The notes beneath the pieces are model-generated. The model made no database searches and had not been told where the DNA came from. It saw only the letters and a program-made list of their open reading frames with translations. Positions 7,900-15,394 of a stretch of 23,523 nt of DNA are shown in pieces. The position numbers were made by a program, and so were the translations under genes. Within the stretch, counting starts at the first letter, position 1. Every line of letters begins with the position of its first letter. The stretch is from Planctomycetes bacterium UBA1662 (GTDB lineage Bacteria; Planctomycetota; UBA8108), in NCBI GenBank assembly GCA_002320775.1, contig DCKY01000161.1:1-23523 (forward strand). The letters are read 5' to 3'.

Positions 7900-9237
7900 A
7901 TGCTTACAGTTTCTGGTTCATCCCGGCGTTTCTGCGACGGATTCAGCCGTCGTCAGTTCATCGCCGCCGGTTCCCTGGGCGCCTTCGGTCTTTCCCTGCC
8001 TGAGCTTCTCAGAGCTGAAAGCGCCAGGCCTGAGGGCGGACGAAAACGTTCTGTGATTCTCGTATGGCAGCACGGCGGACCATCGCAGCTGGACACCTTC
8101 GATATGAAGCCCGATGCGCCGCGGGAATATCGAGGTCCCTACGGGTCGATTCCGACCAGCCTTCCGGGCCTTCGGATCTGCGACAAGATGCCCTTTCATG
8201 CCAGGATCATGGACCGGACCTCGGTGATCAGGAGCTTTACCCATAACAATGGTGATCATTGGGCCGCGGCGCATTGGCTTCTTACCGGCTACCTCGGTGC
8301 GACCGGGTCCGATCGGAAGGCCAGGAATCCCTCCATGGGTGCGATCAGCGCGCATCTTCGAGGTTCCCATGAAAAGGGCGTGCCGGCCTATGTGAACATG
8401 AACGATGGCGGCTTCGGGTTTCACGGCGCCTCGTACCTGGGTGTTGCCTGCAATCCCTTCAGGACCGGCAGTTACAGTTACGGCAATGAGGCGGGGATGC
8501 TTCCGACGGCCAGGGCCTCAAGTCTCAAGCTGCTCAATGGACTTACTACCGAGAAGATTACGACCCGCGTCTCCCTGATGAAGCGGCTGGATGCTCTGCG
8601 CAGTGACATCGACAAGTCCGGCGCCTTTCACGGCATGGACAGCATGCTGCAGGAGGCGGTGGACATCGTTACCTCCGGCAAGGCCCGGGCGGCCTTCGAT
8701 GTCTCGCTCGAGGACAAGCAGACTCGTGATCGCTACGGCCCGGGCTGGGGAGAGCAGGCCCTGATGGCTCGCCGCCTCATCGAGGCGGGTGTCCGCTTTG
8801 TCACCCTGAATACGGGCTATTGGGATGACCATGGAAACATCAAGAAGGCCCTGGATAATAAATTGCCGCGGCATGACCGCGCTCTTGGGGTGCTGATTGA
8901 GGATCTCTCACAGCGCGGGCTGCTCGATGACACCCTGGTGATATCTGCCGGTGAGTTCGGCCGAACTCCGAAGATCAACGATAAGGCCGGCCGAGATCAC
9001 TGGCCGCAGGCGCAGAGTATCCTGCTCGCCGGGGGGGGCTATCGTCACGGGCAGGTCATCGGTGAGACCAATGGCAAGGCGGAGCATCCCACCGAGCGGC
9101 CTGTGACCCCGGCTGACTTCTGTGCGATTGTCTATCACGCTCTCGGTATCGATCCGCACCAGGAGGTGGTGAAGGATTTCTCCGGGCGTCCTAACTTTCT
9201 GCTCCAGGAAGGCGTGGTTCCGCCGGAGCTGCTCTGA
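7900..9237 (+). CDS. DUF1501 family protein, Tat-exported
   Basis: From the ATG at 7900 (GGAG at 7887-7890) the product has 445 residues; a TTG at 7831 would add 23 residues but would bury the export signal. The N-terminus carries a twin-arginine motif, SRRQF at 16-20, followed by the hydrophobic IAAGSLGAFGLSLPELL, so folded export by Tat is expected. The DUF1501 hallmarks are present: ILVWQHGGPSQLDTFDMKP at about 53-71, EFGRTPK, GRDHWP and ILLAGGGYRHGQVIGETN. The family has an alkaline phosphatase/sulfatase-like fold and in Planctomycetota usually sits beside a DUF1549/DUF1553 cytochrome-type gene; no such partner is here. It is divergent from the phyH operon and followed by a hairpin region at 9284-9330. 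Enzymatic activity is unproven. Confidence 0.93.
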   Translation: MLTVSGSSRRFCDGFSRRQFIAAGSLGAFGLSLPELLRAESARPEGGRKRSVILVWQHGGPSQLDTFDMKPDAPREYRGPYGSIPTSLPGLRICDKMPFHARIMDRTSVIRSFTHNNGDHWAAAHWLLTGYLGATGSDRKARNPSMGAISAHLRGSHEKGVPAYVNMNDGGFGFHGASYLGVACNPFRTGSYSYGNEAGMLPTARASSLKLLNGLTTEKITTRVSLMKRLDALRSDIDKSGAFHGMDSMLQEAVDIVTSGKARAAFDVSLEDKQTRDRYGPGWGEQALMARRLIEAGVRFVTLNTGYWDDHGNIKKALDNKLPRHDRALGVLIEDLSQRGLLDDTLVISAGEFGRTPKINDKAGRDHWPQAQSILLAGGGYRHGQVIGETNGKAEHPTERPVTPADFCAIVYHALGIDPHQEVVKDFSGRPNFLLQEGVVPPELL

Positions 9238-9283
9238 GCCTGACGCAGAGCTCGGCGCCTCCGCCGCGTTGGTTTTCCAGAGG

Positions 9284-9306
9284 ACGGTCTCAAAAAAAGA
9301 GACCGT
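9284..9306. repeat. Inverted repeat overlapping the tRNA-Leu terminator
   Basis: ACGGTCTC (9284-9291) and GAGACCGT (9299-9306) form a perfect 8-bp stem around seven A. The right arm is also the left arm of the terminator hairpin at 9298-9328, so the two structures cannot form together. Confidence 0.6.
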
Positions 9307-9328
9307 GTTCGGTTGAAACACGGCCTCT
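9298..9328 (-). terminator. Rho-independent terminator of tRNA-Leu
   Basis: On the minus strand an approximately 12-bp stem (arms 9315-9328 and 9298-9310, one bulge and one mismatch, four-base loop at 9311-9314) is followed directly by seven T (9292-9298 read as A on the plus strand). It starts about 10 bases after the tRNA 3' end. On the plus strand the same hairpin is followed by only three T, so it may also slow transcription leaving the DUF1501 gene. Confidence 0.85.
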
Positions 9329-9338
9329 TTGAATTCAA

Positions 9339-9427
<89 letters not shown>

Positions 9428-9485
9428 ACTTTTTTCAATAAACTGAAGATTCCACCAGTGGAGTGAACCACCATGGAAGGGAGAG

Positions 9486-9513
9486 TTTATAGATGAGGAG
9501 GGGCAGGCATCAA
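9486..9513 (-). promoter_or_regulatory. Candidate promoter of tRNA-Leu
   Basis: On the minus strand TTGATG (9508-9513) and TATAAA (9486-9491) are separated by 16 bases. Transcription would begin near 9479, about 50 bases before the tRNA 5' end, leaving a short leader for RNase P to remove. Confidence 0.5.
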
Positions 9514-9615
9514 GCCCTCACACGGAAATTCTGGAACTTGACCGGGGTGGCTATGGGGCGTTTGTGCTGATAGTCTATTGTCGCTAGGGGAGTTTGAAGA
9601 GCCCTGTAGTTTTCC

Positions 9616-9622
9616 GAAGGAG
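9616..9622 (+). promoter_or_regulatory. Ribosome binding site deciding the lpxI start
   Basis: GAAGGAG ends 10 bases before the GTG at 9633. The alternative in-frame TTG at 9594 has no comparable site, so the GTG is preferred. Confidence 0.6.
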
Positions 9623-9632
9623 TGATGGGAGA

Positions 9633-10508
9633 GTGTCAATCCAGGCGAAAGAAGATCCGCAAGAAGGATTACCTGCAAGGATCGGCCTGTTGGCCGGTGG
9701 GGGATCCTTTCCCTTCGCCGTGGCGAGGGCTGCCCGGCAGAGCGGAATCGAGGTCATCTGCGCCGGGATCAAGCACGAGGTTTCCAGGGAGTTGGCATCT
9801 GAGGTCTCAGTCTTCAAGGAGTTTGGCCTCGGTCGCCTGGGACGTGTTCTGAGGTATTTCAGGCGACATGGTATCAGCGAGGTTTCCTGGGCGGGCTGGG
9901 TTCGCAAGGAGCGGCTTTTTACGCCGGCCCGGATCTTTTCCCTGCTGCCGGACTGGCGTATGCTGAGGATCTGGTATTTCAGCTTACGGGATCGTCAGAG
10001 CCAGACGATCCTTACCAGCTTTGCCGAAGAGTTTGAGCGGGAGGGTATCAAGGTGGCGCATTCAACCCGGTATTGTCCGGAGCTGCTCATCAAGGAAGGA
10101 CTGGTCGGTCGCGTTAAGCCAAAGGCCAGGCATCTCGAAGACATTCGTTTCGGCTGGGACATCGCCCGGCGGATGGCGGACCTCGATGTCGGGCAGAGCG
10201 TGGCGGTCCTGGAGAAGGCGACGATCGCCGTTGAGGGGCTTGAGGGTACCGACCGGAACATTCTCAGGGCCGGAGAGCTCTGTCGAAAGGGTGGTTTTAC
10301 AGTCGTCAAGCTGCCCAAGGATGATCATGACATGAGATTTGACGTTCCAACTATCGGTCCGGATACGATCGAAAACCTCAAGGAGGCCGGCGGAGCCGTC
10401 CTGGCCGTCAAGGCGGGGGGGACTCTCATCCTGGAGCAGGAAAGAGTGGTTGAGCTCGCTGATCGCTACGGCATCGTGGTTGTAGCCTACGAGGATTCAC
10501 CTCAATAA
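9633..10508 (+). CDS. lpxI: UDP-2,3-diacylglucosamine pyrophosphatase LpxI (DUF1009)
   Basis: The product (291 residues from GTG 9633) matches LpxI, which hydrolyses UDP-2,3-diacylglucosamine to lipid X plus UMP, the step before disaccharide formation in lipid A synthesis. Family landmarks are the N-terminal GLLAGGGSFP (18-27), AVEGLEGTD (199-207) and the C-terminal active-site segment HDMRFDVPTIG with the preceding acidic residues. LpxI is the functional replacement for LpxH in many non-gammaproteobacteria and works at the inner membrane face. The length fits characterised members (about 280). Unlike in Alphaproteobacteria it is not beside lpxA or lpxB; it stands alone between tRNA-Leu and the PDZ gene. 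Starting at the TTG at 9594 would give 304 residues. Confidence 0.93.
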   Translation: MSIQAKEDPQEGLPARIGLLAGGGSFPFAVARAARQSGIEVICAGIKHEVSRELASEVSVFKEFGLGRLGRVLRYFRRHGISEVSWAGWVRKERLFTPARIFSLLPDWRMLRIWYFSLRDRQSQTILTSFAEEFEREGIKVAHSTRYCPELLIKEGLVGRVKPKARHLEDIRFGWDIARRMADLDVGQSVAVLEKATIAVEGLEGTDRNILRAGELCRKGGFTVVKLPKDDHDMRFDVPTIGPDTIENLKEAGGAVLAVKAGGTLILEQERVVELADRYGIVVVAYEDSPQ

Positions 10509-10587
10509 TTGGCGAGAGTCGGTCTTGCTTGTCAGGGACGTGCCTGGTTGTAGCTGAATACCCGCCTGACGGGCTGGTTTTTAGATT

Positions 10588-10615
10588 TTCATTGGGTCGC
10601 TGGTGGGAATAAAAT
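10588..10615 (+). promoter_or_regulatory. Candidate promoter of the four-PDZ gene
   Basis: TTCATT (10588-10593) and TAAAAT (10610-10615) are spaced by 16 bases. The -35 match is poor. If used, it gives a leader of about 185 bases that contains both hairpins. Confidence 0.3.
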
Positions 10616-10626
10616 TCTCACTAGGT

Positions 10627-10645
10627 CTGAAGAAGTTTTCTTCAG
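10627..10645 (+). repeat. Perfect hairpin in the PDZ gene leader
   Basis: CTGAAGAA and TTCTTCAG pair perfectly around a GTT loop. A second hairpin, GGCAC/GTGCC with a six-base loop, follows at 10649-10664. No T tract follows either, so they are not intrinsic terminators. Confidence 0.55.
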
Positions 10646-10806
10646 TGGGGCACTCCCATGTGCCGATATTGTTACTGTGGCTTTGCGCCATCATTGCACA
10701 GAGCCTGTATCTGTTGATTTTCAGAATATTTGCGTTGGACGCGCGGAAAAGTTGATTCAGCTCGGCAGCATTGGTTGGCCGCGCGTTTTACCCAGGAGAA
10801 TTTGAG

Positions 10807-12474
10807 ATGACCTCAGTCCGGACCCAGTACCTTCTTCCTGCTTGTATTTGCGTGCTCTTTTGCGCGCAGGTGATAGCGCCCGCCGCTTTGGCTGACAACA
10901 ATGGATTCCAGCAGGCGCCCACGACGGCCGGAACTGCCCTGGGTGAAGATGCCACCAGGGAAATCGTGAAGATCATCGAGCAGAAGCACAAGGAACTCGT
11001 TGAATCCATCACGAAGATGATGAATGAGAAGACGGCCGCCTTGGAGAAGAGCCTCGCTGAAAAGGACAAGCGAATTGCCGACCTGGAGAAGGAGGTCGGA
11101 AGGCTGAAGAAAGAACTGGCCGCGGCGGCGAAGCCGCCTGCCCCGCCCAAGCCCAAGCCCGAGCCGAAGCCGACCAACGCGTTTCTCGGGGTGGGGCACA
11201 TCGATAACGAGGCGGGGGCCCTGGTTACAACGGTCCATCCGGGGAGTCCTGCCGCCGCCGCGGGAATGAAGGAAGATGACCTGATCGTCGCAGTCAACGG
11301 TAAGAAGGTGAGCTCCGAGAGTCTTGGCGGAGCGGTTACCGTGCACGCTCCCGGGACCACGATTACCCTTGAATACATGCGGGGCGGCAAGAAGGCGAAG
11401 GCCGAGGTCAAGCTGGTTGACCGAGACGCTTTCTTCGCGGCGCGCTCCCGCAAGGACTCCGCGGAGAAGGAGCCCGGCCATATCGTGCTCGGCGTAACTG
11501 TGGAGGAAGATGACGAAGGCCTCTTCGCTTTCCAGGTGGAGGATGGATTCACGGGGAAGGCCGCTGGGGTTCAGAAAGGGGACCGGATTACGGGCGTCAA
11601 CGGCAAGGCCGTGAAGACCCTCGATGAGCTCGAAGCCCTGTTGAAGAAGATCAGGTCCGGGCAGGAGGTCGCGTTGCGCCTGGTGCGAGGAGAGGAGACC
11701 ATCGATGTTGTGGTGGTGGGCTCATCCGACAAGGGCGGGGCCAAGCTGGTCAGCAGCAAGAGTACGAAGGCTGAGGCCAAGCCGGTGAAACCCGCTCCGG
11801 AGAAAAAGAAAGATCCTCCTCCGGAGAAGAAGCCTGAGCCAGCCGGATTTCTCGGTGTGGGTGTTGGCCCGGTAGAAGGGGGGCTCGAGGTTGAGATCGT
11901 GGTGCCCGATTCATCTGCCGCGGCCTACGGGATCAAGGTAGGGGATGTCATCAAGCAGGTGAACGGCAAGAACACCACCTCCATAGAGGAGCTAAGGGCC
12001 GCCCTTGGAGGAGCCCTGGCCGGCGCCGGGGCAAAGGTCCTGCTCAGGAGGAATGGAGCAGATATCACCCTCAATCTCGTGCTGGGAGCTCGAGGCCAGA
12101 AGGTGGAGGCGCCGAAATCGGCTCCAGCCGCTCCGAAGCCCGCTCCGAAGCCCAAGGAAAAGCCTCCTGAGAAGCCTGAGAAGAAATCTGAGGTGAAGGG
12201 AACCCTCGGGATCCACGCCCGCCAGACGGCTGAGGGGCAAGTGGTTATCACGAAGGTGATCCCCGGCGCAGCGGCTGAAAAAGCCGGTATCAAGGCCGGT
12301 GACCTGGTTCTGAAGCTTGGAAATAAGGAAGTGGACAGCCTCAAGGATCTCCAGGATGTGCTGGGGCCTCTCCATGCGGGAGAATCGATCAACCTGAAGA
12401 TTCGCAGGGGCGATGAAGAAAAAGACGTGAAGGTAACTCTCGGCGAGCCGCTTTCCACCGGAGACGAGGACTGA
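10807..12474 (+). CDS. Exported coiled-coil protein with four PDZ domains
   Basis: From ATG 10807 (CAGGAG at 10793-10798) the product has 555 residues. A signal peptide (hydrophobic about 8-28, ending APAALA) is followed by a charged coiled coil (about 50-108) and then four PDZ domains at roughly 125-203, 226-305, 347-427 and 465-545. Each has the PDZ core pattern of a G-x-G carboxylate loop (FLGVG, VLGV, FLGVG, TLGI), a small-residue-AAxxGhxxGD turn and a GK or GN motif. The domains are joined by lysine- and proline-rich linkers. No trypsin-like, S41 or S2P protease domain is present, so it is not DegP, Ctp or RseP; a periplasmic scaffold or peptide-binding protein is inferred. An upstream in-frame TTG (10771) would add 12 residues before the signal. 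A strong terminator follows. Confidence 0.88.
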   Translation: MTSVRTQYLLPACICVLFCAQVIAPAALADNNGFQQAPTTAGTALGEDATREIVKIIEQKHKELVESITKMMNEKTAALEKSLAEKDKRIADLEKEVGRLKKELAAAAKPPAPPKPKPEPKPTNAFLGVGHIDNEAGALVTTVHPGSPAAAAGMKEDDLIVAVNGKKVSSESLGGAVTVHAPGTTITLEYMRGGKKAKAEVKLVDRDAFFAARSRKDSAEKEPGHIVLGVTVEEDDEGLFAFQVEDGFTGKAAGVQKGDRITGVNGKAVKTLDELEALLKKIRSGQEVALRLVRGEETIDVVVVGSSDKGGAKLVSSKSTKAEAKPVKPAPEKKKDPPPEKKPEPAGFLGVGVGPVEGGLEVEIVVPDSSAAAYGIKVGDVIKQVNGKNTTSIEELRAALGGALAGAGAKVLLRRNGADITLNLVLGARGQKVEAPKSAPAAPKPAPKPKEKPPEKPEKKSEVKGTLGIHARQTAEGQVVITKVIPGAAAEKAGIKAGDLVLKLGNKEVDSLKDLQDVLGPLHAGESINLKIRRGDEEKDVKVTLGEPLSTGDED

Positions 12475-12516
12475 GGTTCCGTGTCCGTTCGCGGTTGGAG
12501 AGAGGGCTGAGCGGAG

Positions 12517-12557
12517 GCCGGAGCCGCCTTTTGAGGGTGGGCTCCGGCTTTCCTTTT
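12517..12557 (+). terminator. Rho-independent terminator after the four-PDZ gene
   Basis: GCCGGAGCC (12517-12525) and GGCTCCGGC (12540-12548) form a perfect 9-bp GC-rich stem followed by TTTCCTTTT. It separates the PDZ gene from the pilus block. Confidence 0.85.
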
Positions 12558-12575
12558 GATGGTGGTGATTAAAGA

Positions 12576-13133
12576 GTGAAGAAGGAACAGGACAAGTCTG
12601 CGATTTACCTGGTCGGGTACCGGGCCAGCGGTAAGACGAGCGCCGGCCGCGCGGTCGCCTCGGAGCTTTCACGCCTGTTCGTCGATACTGATCGCCTGGT
12701 TGAAGAATCCGAAGGGCGCACGATCGCATCGATCTTCGCTGAGTCCGGGGAGCCTGCCTTTCGGAGGCTTGAGTCAGAGGCGCTGGCTGCGGTCGGCACT
12801 CGTGTCCTCAAGGGCGAACGGTTGGTGGTAGCCACGGGCGGGGGGATTGTTCTCAGCCGGGAGAACGTCGAGCGGATGTGCTCGACAGGATCTATTGTCT
12901 GGCTTCGCGCTCCGGCCTCCGTCTTGCAGGATCGTATTGAGCGGGACCCCGCAAGCGCTCGCTCTCGGCCGGCGCTCTCGGGGGAGAGTGCCGTTGCCGA
13001 GGTGGAGGAGGTTCTCGAACGGCGTTATCCTCTCTATGAGGCCGCGGCCGACTGTATTGTCGATACCGGTGATCTTGACGAAGAGCAGGTTTGCGGAGCT
13101 GTTCTCGAGGCGATAACGGAGCTGCCGAAATAA
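12576..13133 (+). CDS. aroK: Shikimate kinase
   Basis: The 185-residue product matches shikimate kinase, which phosphorylates shikimate at the 3-hydroxyl with ATP in the common aromatic pathway. The P-loop is GYRASGKT (14-21). DTD at 37-39 supplies the magnesium and shikimate aspartates, R63 in AFRRLE and the GGG at 88-90 contribute to shikimate binding, and RPAL at 131-134 is the lid arginine region. Length is normal (about 170-190). The start is a GTG at 12576, which puts the P-loop where expected. The stop is separated from the pilD ATG by a single base, so the two are probably translationally coupled. In Proteobacteria aroK often sits next to pilMNOPQ; here it is next to pilD instead. Confidence 0.93.
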   Translation: MKKEQDKSAIYLVGYRASGKTSAGRAVASELSRLFVDTDRLVEESEGRTIASIFAESGEPAFRRLESEALAAVGTRVLKGERLVVATGGGIVLSRENVERMCSTGSIVWLRAPASVLQDRIERDPASARSRPALSGESAVAEVEEVLERRYPLYEAAADCIVDTGDLDEEQVCGAVLEAITELPK

Positions 13134-13134
13134 G

Positions 13135-14235
13135 ATGTACCCAGAGATGTACGACGTCCTGGTTCTCGCGGTGGCCTCGGCATTCGGTCTCTGCGTGGGT
13201 AGCTTTCTGAATGTCTGCATCTACCGCCTGCCGCGGGAGGGACTCAGCGTCGGCAAGCCCCGGAGGTCTTTCTGTCCCTCCTGTAAAGAGAAGATCTCCT
13301 GGTCGGACAATCTTCCGGTGCTCAGCTGGCTTCTGCTGCGCGGTCGCTGCCGAAACTGCAGGTCGGCCATCTCCATACGCTATCCCCTGGTAGAGCTTCT
13401 CACAGGGGCGCTTTGCGTCCTGGTCACCTGGAAGTTTCATCTGCAATTGGGCGGCGAACTCACGAGCTGCATTTTCCTCCTGGTCCTCTTCTGCTCCTTA
13501 CTCGTCGCTGCCTTTATCGATGCCGAGCTCCGGATTCTTCCTGACGAGATCACGATCGGCGGCATGCATCTCATTCCTGTGGCGATGCTGATCTTCCAGG
13601 ACCTGAGATTTTCTCCCCGCGATGGACTGTCCGAGAGGCTCCTTGCCGGGATCTCGAAGTGGCTGCCAACCTGGGCGCCCTCGACTGTTTCTGTCGTAGC
13701 CATCCTGTCGCTGGTCGGTCTCTTTTTCTTCGCCGCCGGTTGCTGGGTCTATCGCGGCTATCGCCGCTGGCGTCTCCCCGAAGAATCCGATGGTTTCTTC
13801 AGCATCAGCCTGGCTGGTCTGTTGTGCGGACTTTCAGCCGCCCTGGTCGCCGGCGCCTGTATCCTGCCGGGCTTCGCGGAATCGAAGGCGGCCTACAATC
13901 TCACCAGCTCCTTGCTGGGAATGCTGGTCGGCAGCGGGGTGGTTTTTATCGTCGGGGTTGTCGGTACACTTGTTTTCAGGAAGCCGGCTATGGGCTTTGG
14001 CGATGTAAAGCTCATGGGCCTGCTGGGCGCCCTGGCAGGCTGCTGGGGCGTCATTACGGGGTTCTTTCTCGCCTGTATGCTGGGTTCCCTCGTCGGTATT
14101 CCCAGGCGCCTGCTGTACGGTAATCGGCATCTCGCTTTTGGTCCTTTCCTGATCGTTGCCGGTGTTTTTGTCTACCTGTGGCCGGATGCAGTCGATTCCG
14201 CCCTGAAATGGTACATGGGGCTGTTCGCCGGCTGA
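13135..14235 (+). CDS. pilD: Prepilin peptidase (type IV leader peptidase, A24 family) with an extended central membrane region
   Basis: The 366-residue integral membrane protein matches the bifunctional prepilin peptidase/N-methyltransferase that cleaves and methylates type IV pilins at the inner membrane. The N-terminal domain starts GLCVGSFLNVCIYRLP and has the two zinc-type pairs C47/C50 and C72/C75. The two catalytic aspartates are present: D129 in FIDAELRILPDEIT and D290 in the GFGD motif (MGFGDVKLMG). Between them lie about 150 residues with at least two extra hydrophobic segments (about 184-203 and 225-245), making it about 90-100 residues longer than the classical form. The ATG at 13135 follows the aroK stop by one base. 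It probably processes the pilins whose motors are encoded downstream. Confidence 0.94.
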   Translation: MYPEMYDVLVLAVASAFGLCVGSFLNVCIYRLPREGLSVGKPRRSFCPSCKEKISWSDNLPVLSWLLLRGRCRNCRSAISIRYPLVELLTGALCVLVTWKFHLQLGGELTSCIFLLVLFCSLLVAAFIDAELRILPDEITIGGMHLIPVAMLIFQDLRFSPRDGLSERLLAGISKWLPTWAPSTVSVVAILSLVGLFFFAAGCWVYRGYRRWRLPEESDGFFSISLAGLLCGLSAALVAGACILPGFAESKAAYNLTSSLLGMLVGSGVVFIVGVVGTLVFRKPAMGFGDVKLMGLLGALAGCWGVITGFFLACMLGSLVGIPRRLLYGNRHLAFGPFLIVAGVFVYLWPDAVDSALKWYMGLFAG

Positions 14236-14441
14236 ATCAAATGAGCTGGTGGCGGTATTTAAGGTGGTGATAAAGCATTTTTTCCGCTAGTGGCTTGCCA
14301 TTGGACGGGTGCTTTAGATAACCTAAGGCCAGAGCACCGGGACCTGCCGGGCATCAAGAGGCGGAGTGAAGAGAACCCCTGCCTCGCCGGCCGCCTCCAG
14401 GAGCTCCTACAGAGGACTTTTAAGTAATCACTGCCTTGGGA

Positions 14442-14463
14442 TGCCGGACAATGTTTTCCGGCA
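14442..14463 (+). repeat. Hairpin in the leader of the OmpA-like lipoprotein gene
   Basis: TGCCGGA (14442-14448) and TCCGGCA (14457-14463) form a perfect 7-bp stem with an eight-base loop, about 33 bases before the ATG. No T tract follows, so it is not a terminator. Its role is unknown. Confidence 0.5.
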
Positions 14464-14496
14464 AGGCCGGGGGAAGACCACAGGAGAAGAAGAGTG

Positions 14497-15168
14497 ATGA
14501 GCAGGAAGCTTGTTTGCAGGTTTGCTCTTGTCTGTTTGCTGGGATTTTTGTCTTCGGGTTGCGCTATCCCGGGGCTGAAGGAAGCGAACCAACGCCTCAA
14601 AGAGCAGAATGACCGTCTCGTAAGCGAGAACAATCGTCTCGAACAGGAACTGGCTTCTTTTCGCGGCGGCGGTGGAGCGGAGGCAGCGGTAGCGAATACG
14701 CCTGAGAGAAAGGAGGCGGCTTCCGATCTCCTGATCCCAGGTGATTCCGGAATTGACTCGAATGTCCAGATTGAGCGAACAGCCGAGGGAATCAAGCTGA
14801 CGATTCCTCAGCAGGTTTTCTTCGCTTCCGGAAAAACCGAACTCTCCAGCAATGGAAAGGGAGTACTCCAGAATATTGGTCAATTGCTCAACAACAATGA
14901 CTACAGCGGAAATACGGTTCGGGTAGAGGGGCACACCGATGATGAGCCTGTTAAGAAGGTTCGCGACAGATATCCGTCGAATTGGGAGTTGTCGACGGCC
15001 AGGGCTTGCACGGTAGTCCGTTACCTGGTCGGTAGCGCCGGGGTAGCGAAGTCCCGGATATATCCAGCCGGGTTTGCGGATACTCGGCCGCTCGCCAACG
15101 GAAAATCAATCGATTCGCGCCAGAAGAACCGGCGTGTTGAGATCACGATATTGAATCAAGGGGCCTGA
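14497..15168 (+). CDS. OmpA/MotB-domain outer-membrane lipoprotein with coiled coil
   Basis: The 223-residue product has a lipoprotein signal ending LSSGC, with C22 the predicted lipidated cysteine. Residues about 27-55 form a short leucine-zipper-like coiled coil, followed by a glycine/alanine linker and an OmpA-type peptidoglycan-binding domain (about 100-220). In that domain D148 (HTDDEP) and R169 (NWELSTARA) are the residues expected to bind diaminopimelate, and the family's SRQKNRRVEI ending is present. It probably anchors the outer membrane to the cell wall. The NWELSTARA form resembles MotB-type domains, but there is no MotB transmembrane helix. ATG 14497 has AGGAGA nine bases upstream; a GTG at 14494 is the alternative. 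It lies between pilD and pilT, so a pilus-related role is possible but unproven. Confidence 0.9.
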   Translation: MSRKLVCRFALVCLLGFLSSGCAIPGLKEANQRLKEQNDRLVSENNRLEQELASFRGGGGAEAAVANTPERKEAASDLLIPGDSGIDSNVQIERTAEGIKLTIPQQVFFASGKTELSSNGKGVLQNIGQLLNNNDYSGNTVRVEGHTDDEPVKKVRDRYPSNWELSTARACTVVRYLVGSAGVAKSRIYPAGFADTRPLANGKSIDSRQKNRRVEITILNQGA

Positions 15169-15194
15169 CAGCAGAGCAGGCAGCAAGGGTGGAG

Positions 15195-15234
15195 GAAGCC
15201 GCGGGAGCATAAGTCTCCAGCGGCTTCTTTTTTA
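15195..15234 (+). terminator. Rho-independent terminator after the OmpA-like gene
   Basis: GAAGCCGC (15195-15202) and GCGGCTTC (15220-15227) pair perfectly, with inner GGAG/CTCC pairing possible, and are followed by a run of T. It separates the lipoprotein gene from pilT, so pilT needs its own promoter. Confidence 0.9.
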
Positions 15235-15394
15235 TCGTCCCTCGCGGCCCTGGGGAATTGTCTACATCGTGTACAGATGACGGGTCTCTTCGTCAAAAGC
15301 CCTTCGAGATGATATTCTTCTCGGGTTTCGTCCCTGTTCGGGCAGGGATGCTACCGGGTAGATGGATCGGGGTATGGGGTTCACTCCAGTTTCT

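Larger units (their letters stand above)
10509..10806. other. 298-base intergenic region with tandem hairpins
   Basis: No convincing gene is present. It contains a weak promoter-like pair (10588-10615), then two adjacent hairpins (10627-10645 and 10649-10664), and ends with the CAGGAG ribosome site of the PDZ gene. A weak CCCG/CGGG stem with following T residues near 10561-10582 could help end lpxI transcripts. Confidence 0.5.

Noticed and set aside
10561..10582. A possible terminator after lpxI (CCCG/CGGG stem followed by T residues)
   Set aside because: The stem has only four pairs and four bases separate it from the T run, too weak to list as an intrinsic terminator.
11992..12729. A 245-residue minus-strand frame spanning the 3' end of the PDZ gene and the start of aroK
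   Set aside because: It crosses a strong plus-strand terminator and two recognisable genes; its translation is arginine/serine/proline-rich, typical of shadow frames.
15310..15380. A riboswitch before pilT, for example a cyclic di-GMP type
   Set aside because: A TCCCTG/CAGGGA hairpin is present, but the conserved core sequences of known cyclic di-GMP riboswitches are not recognisable.
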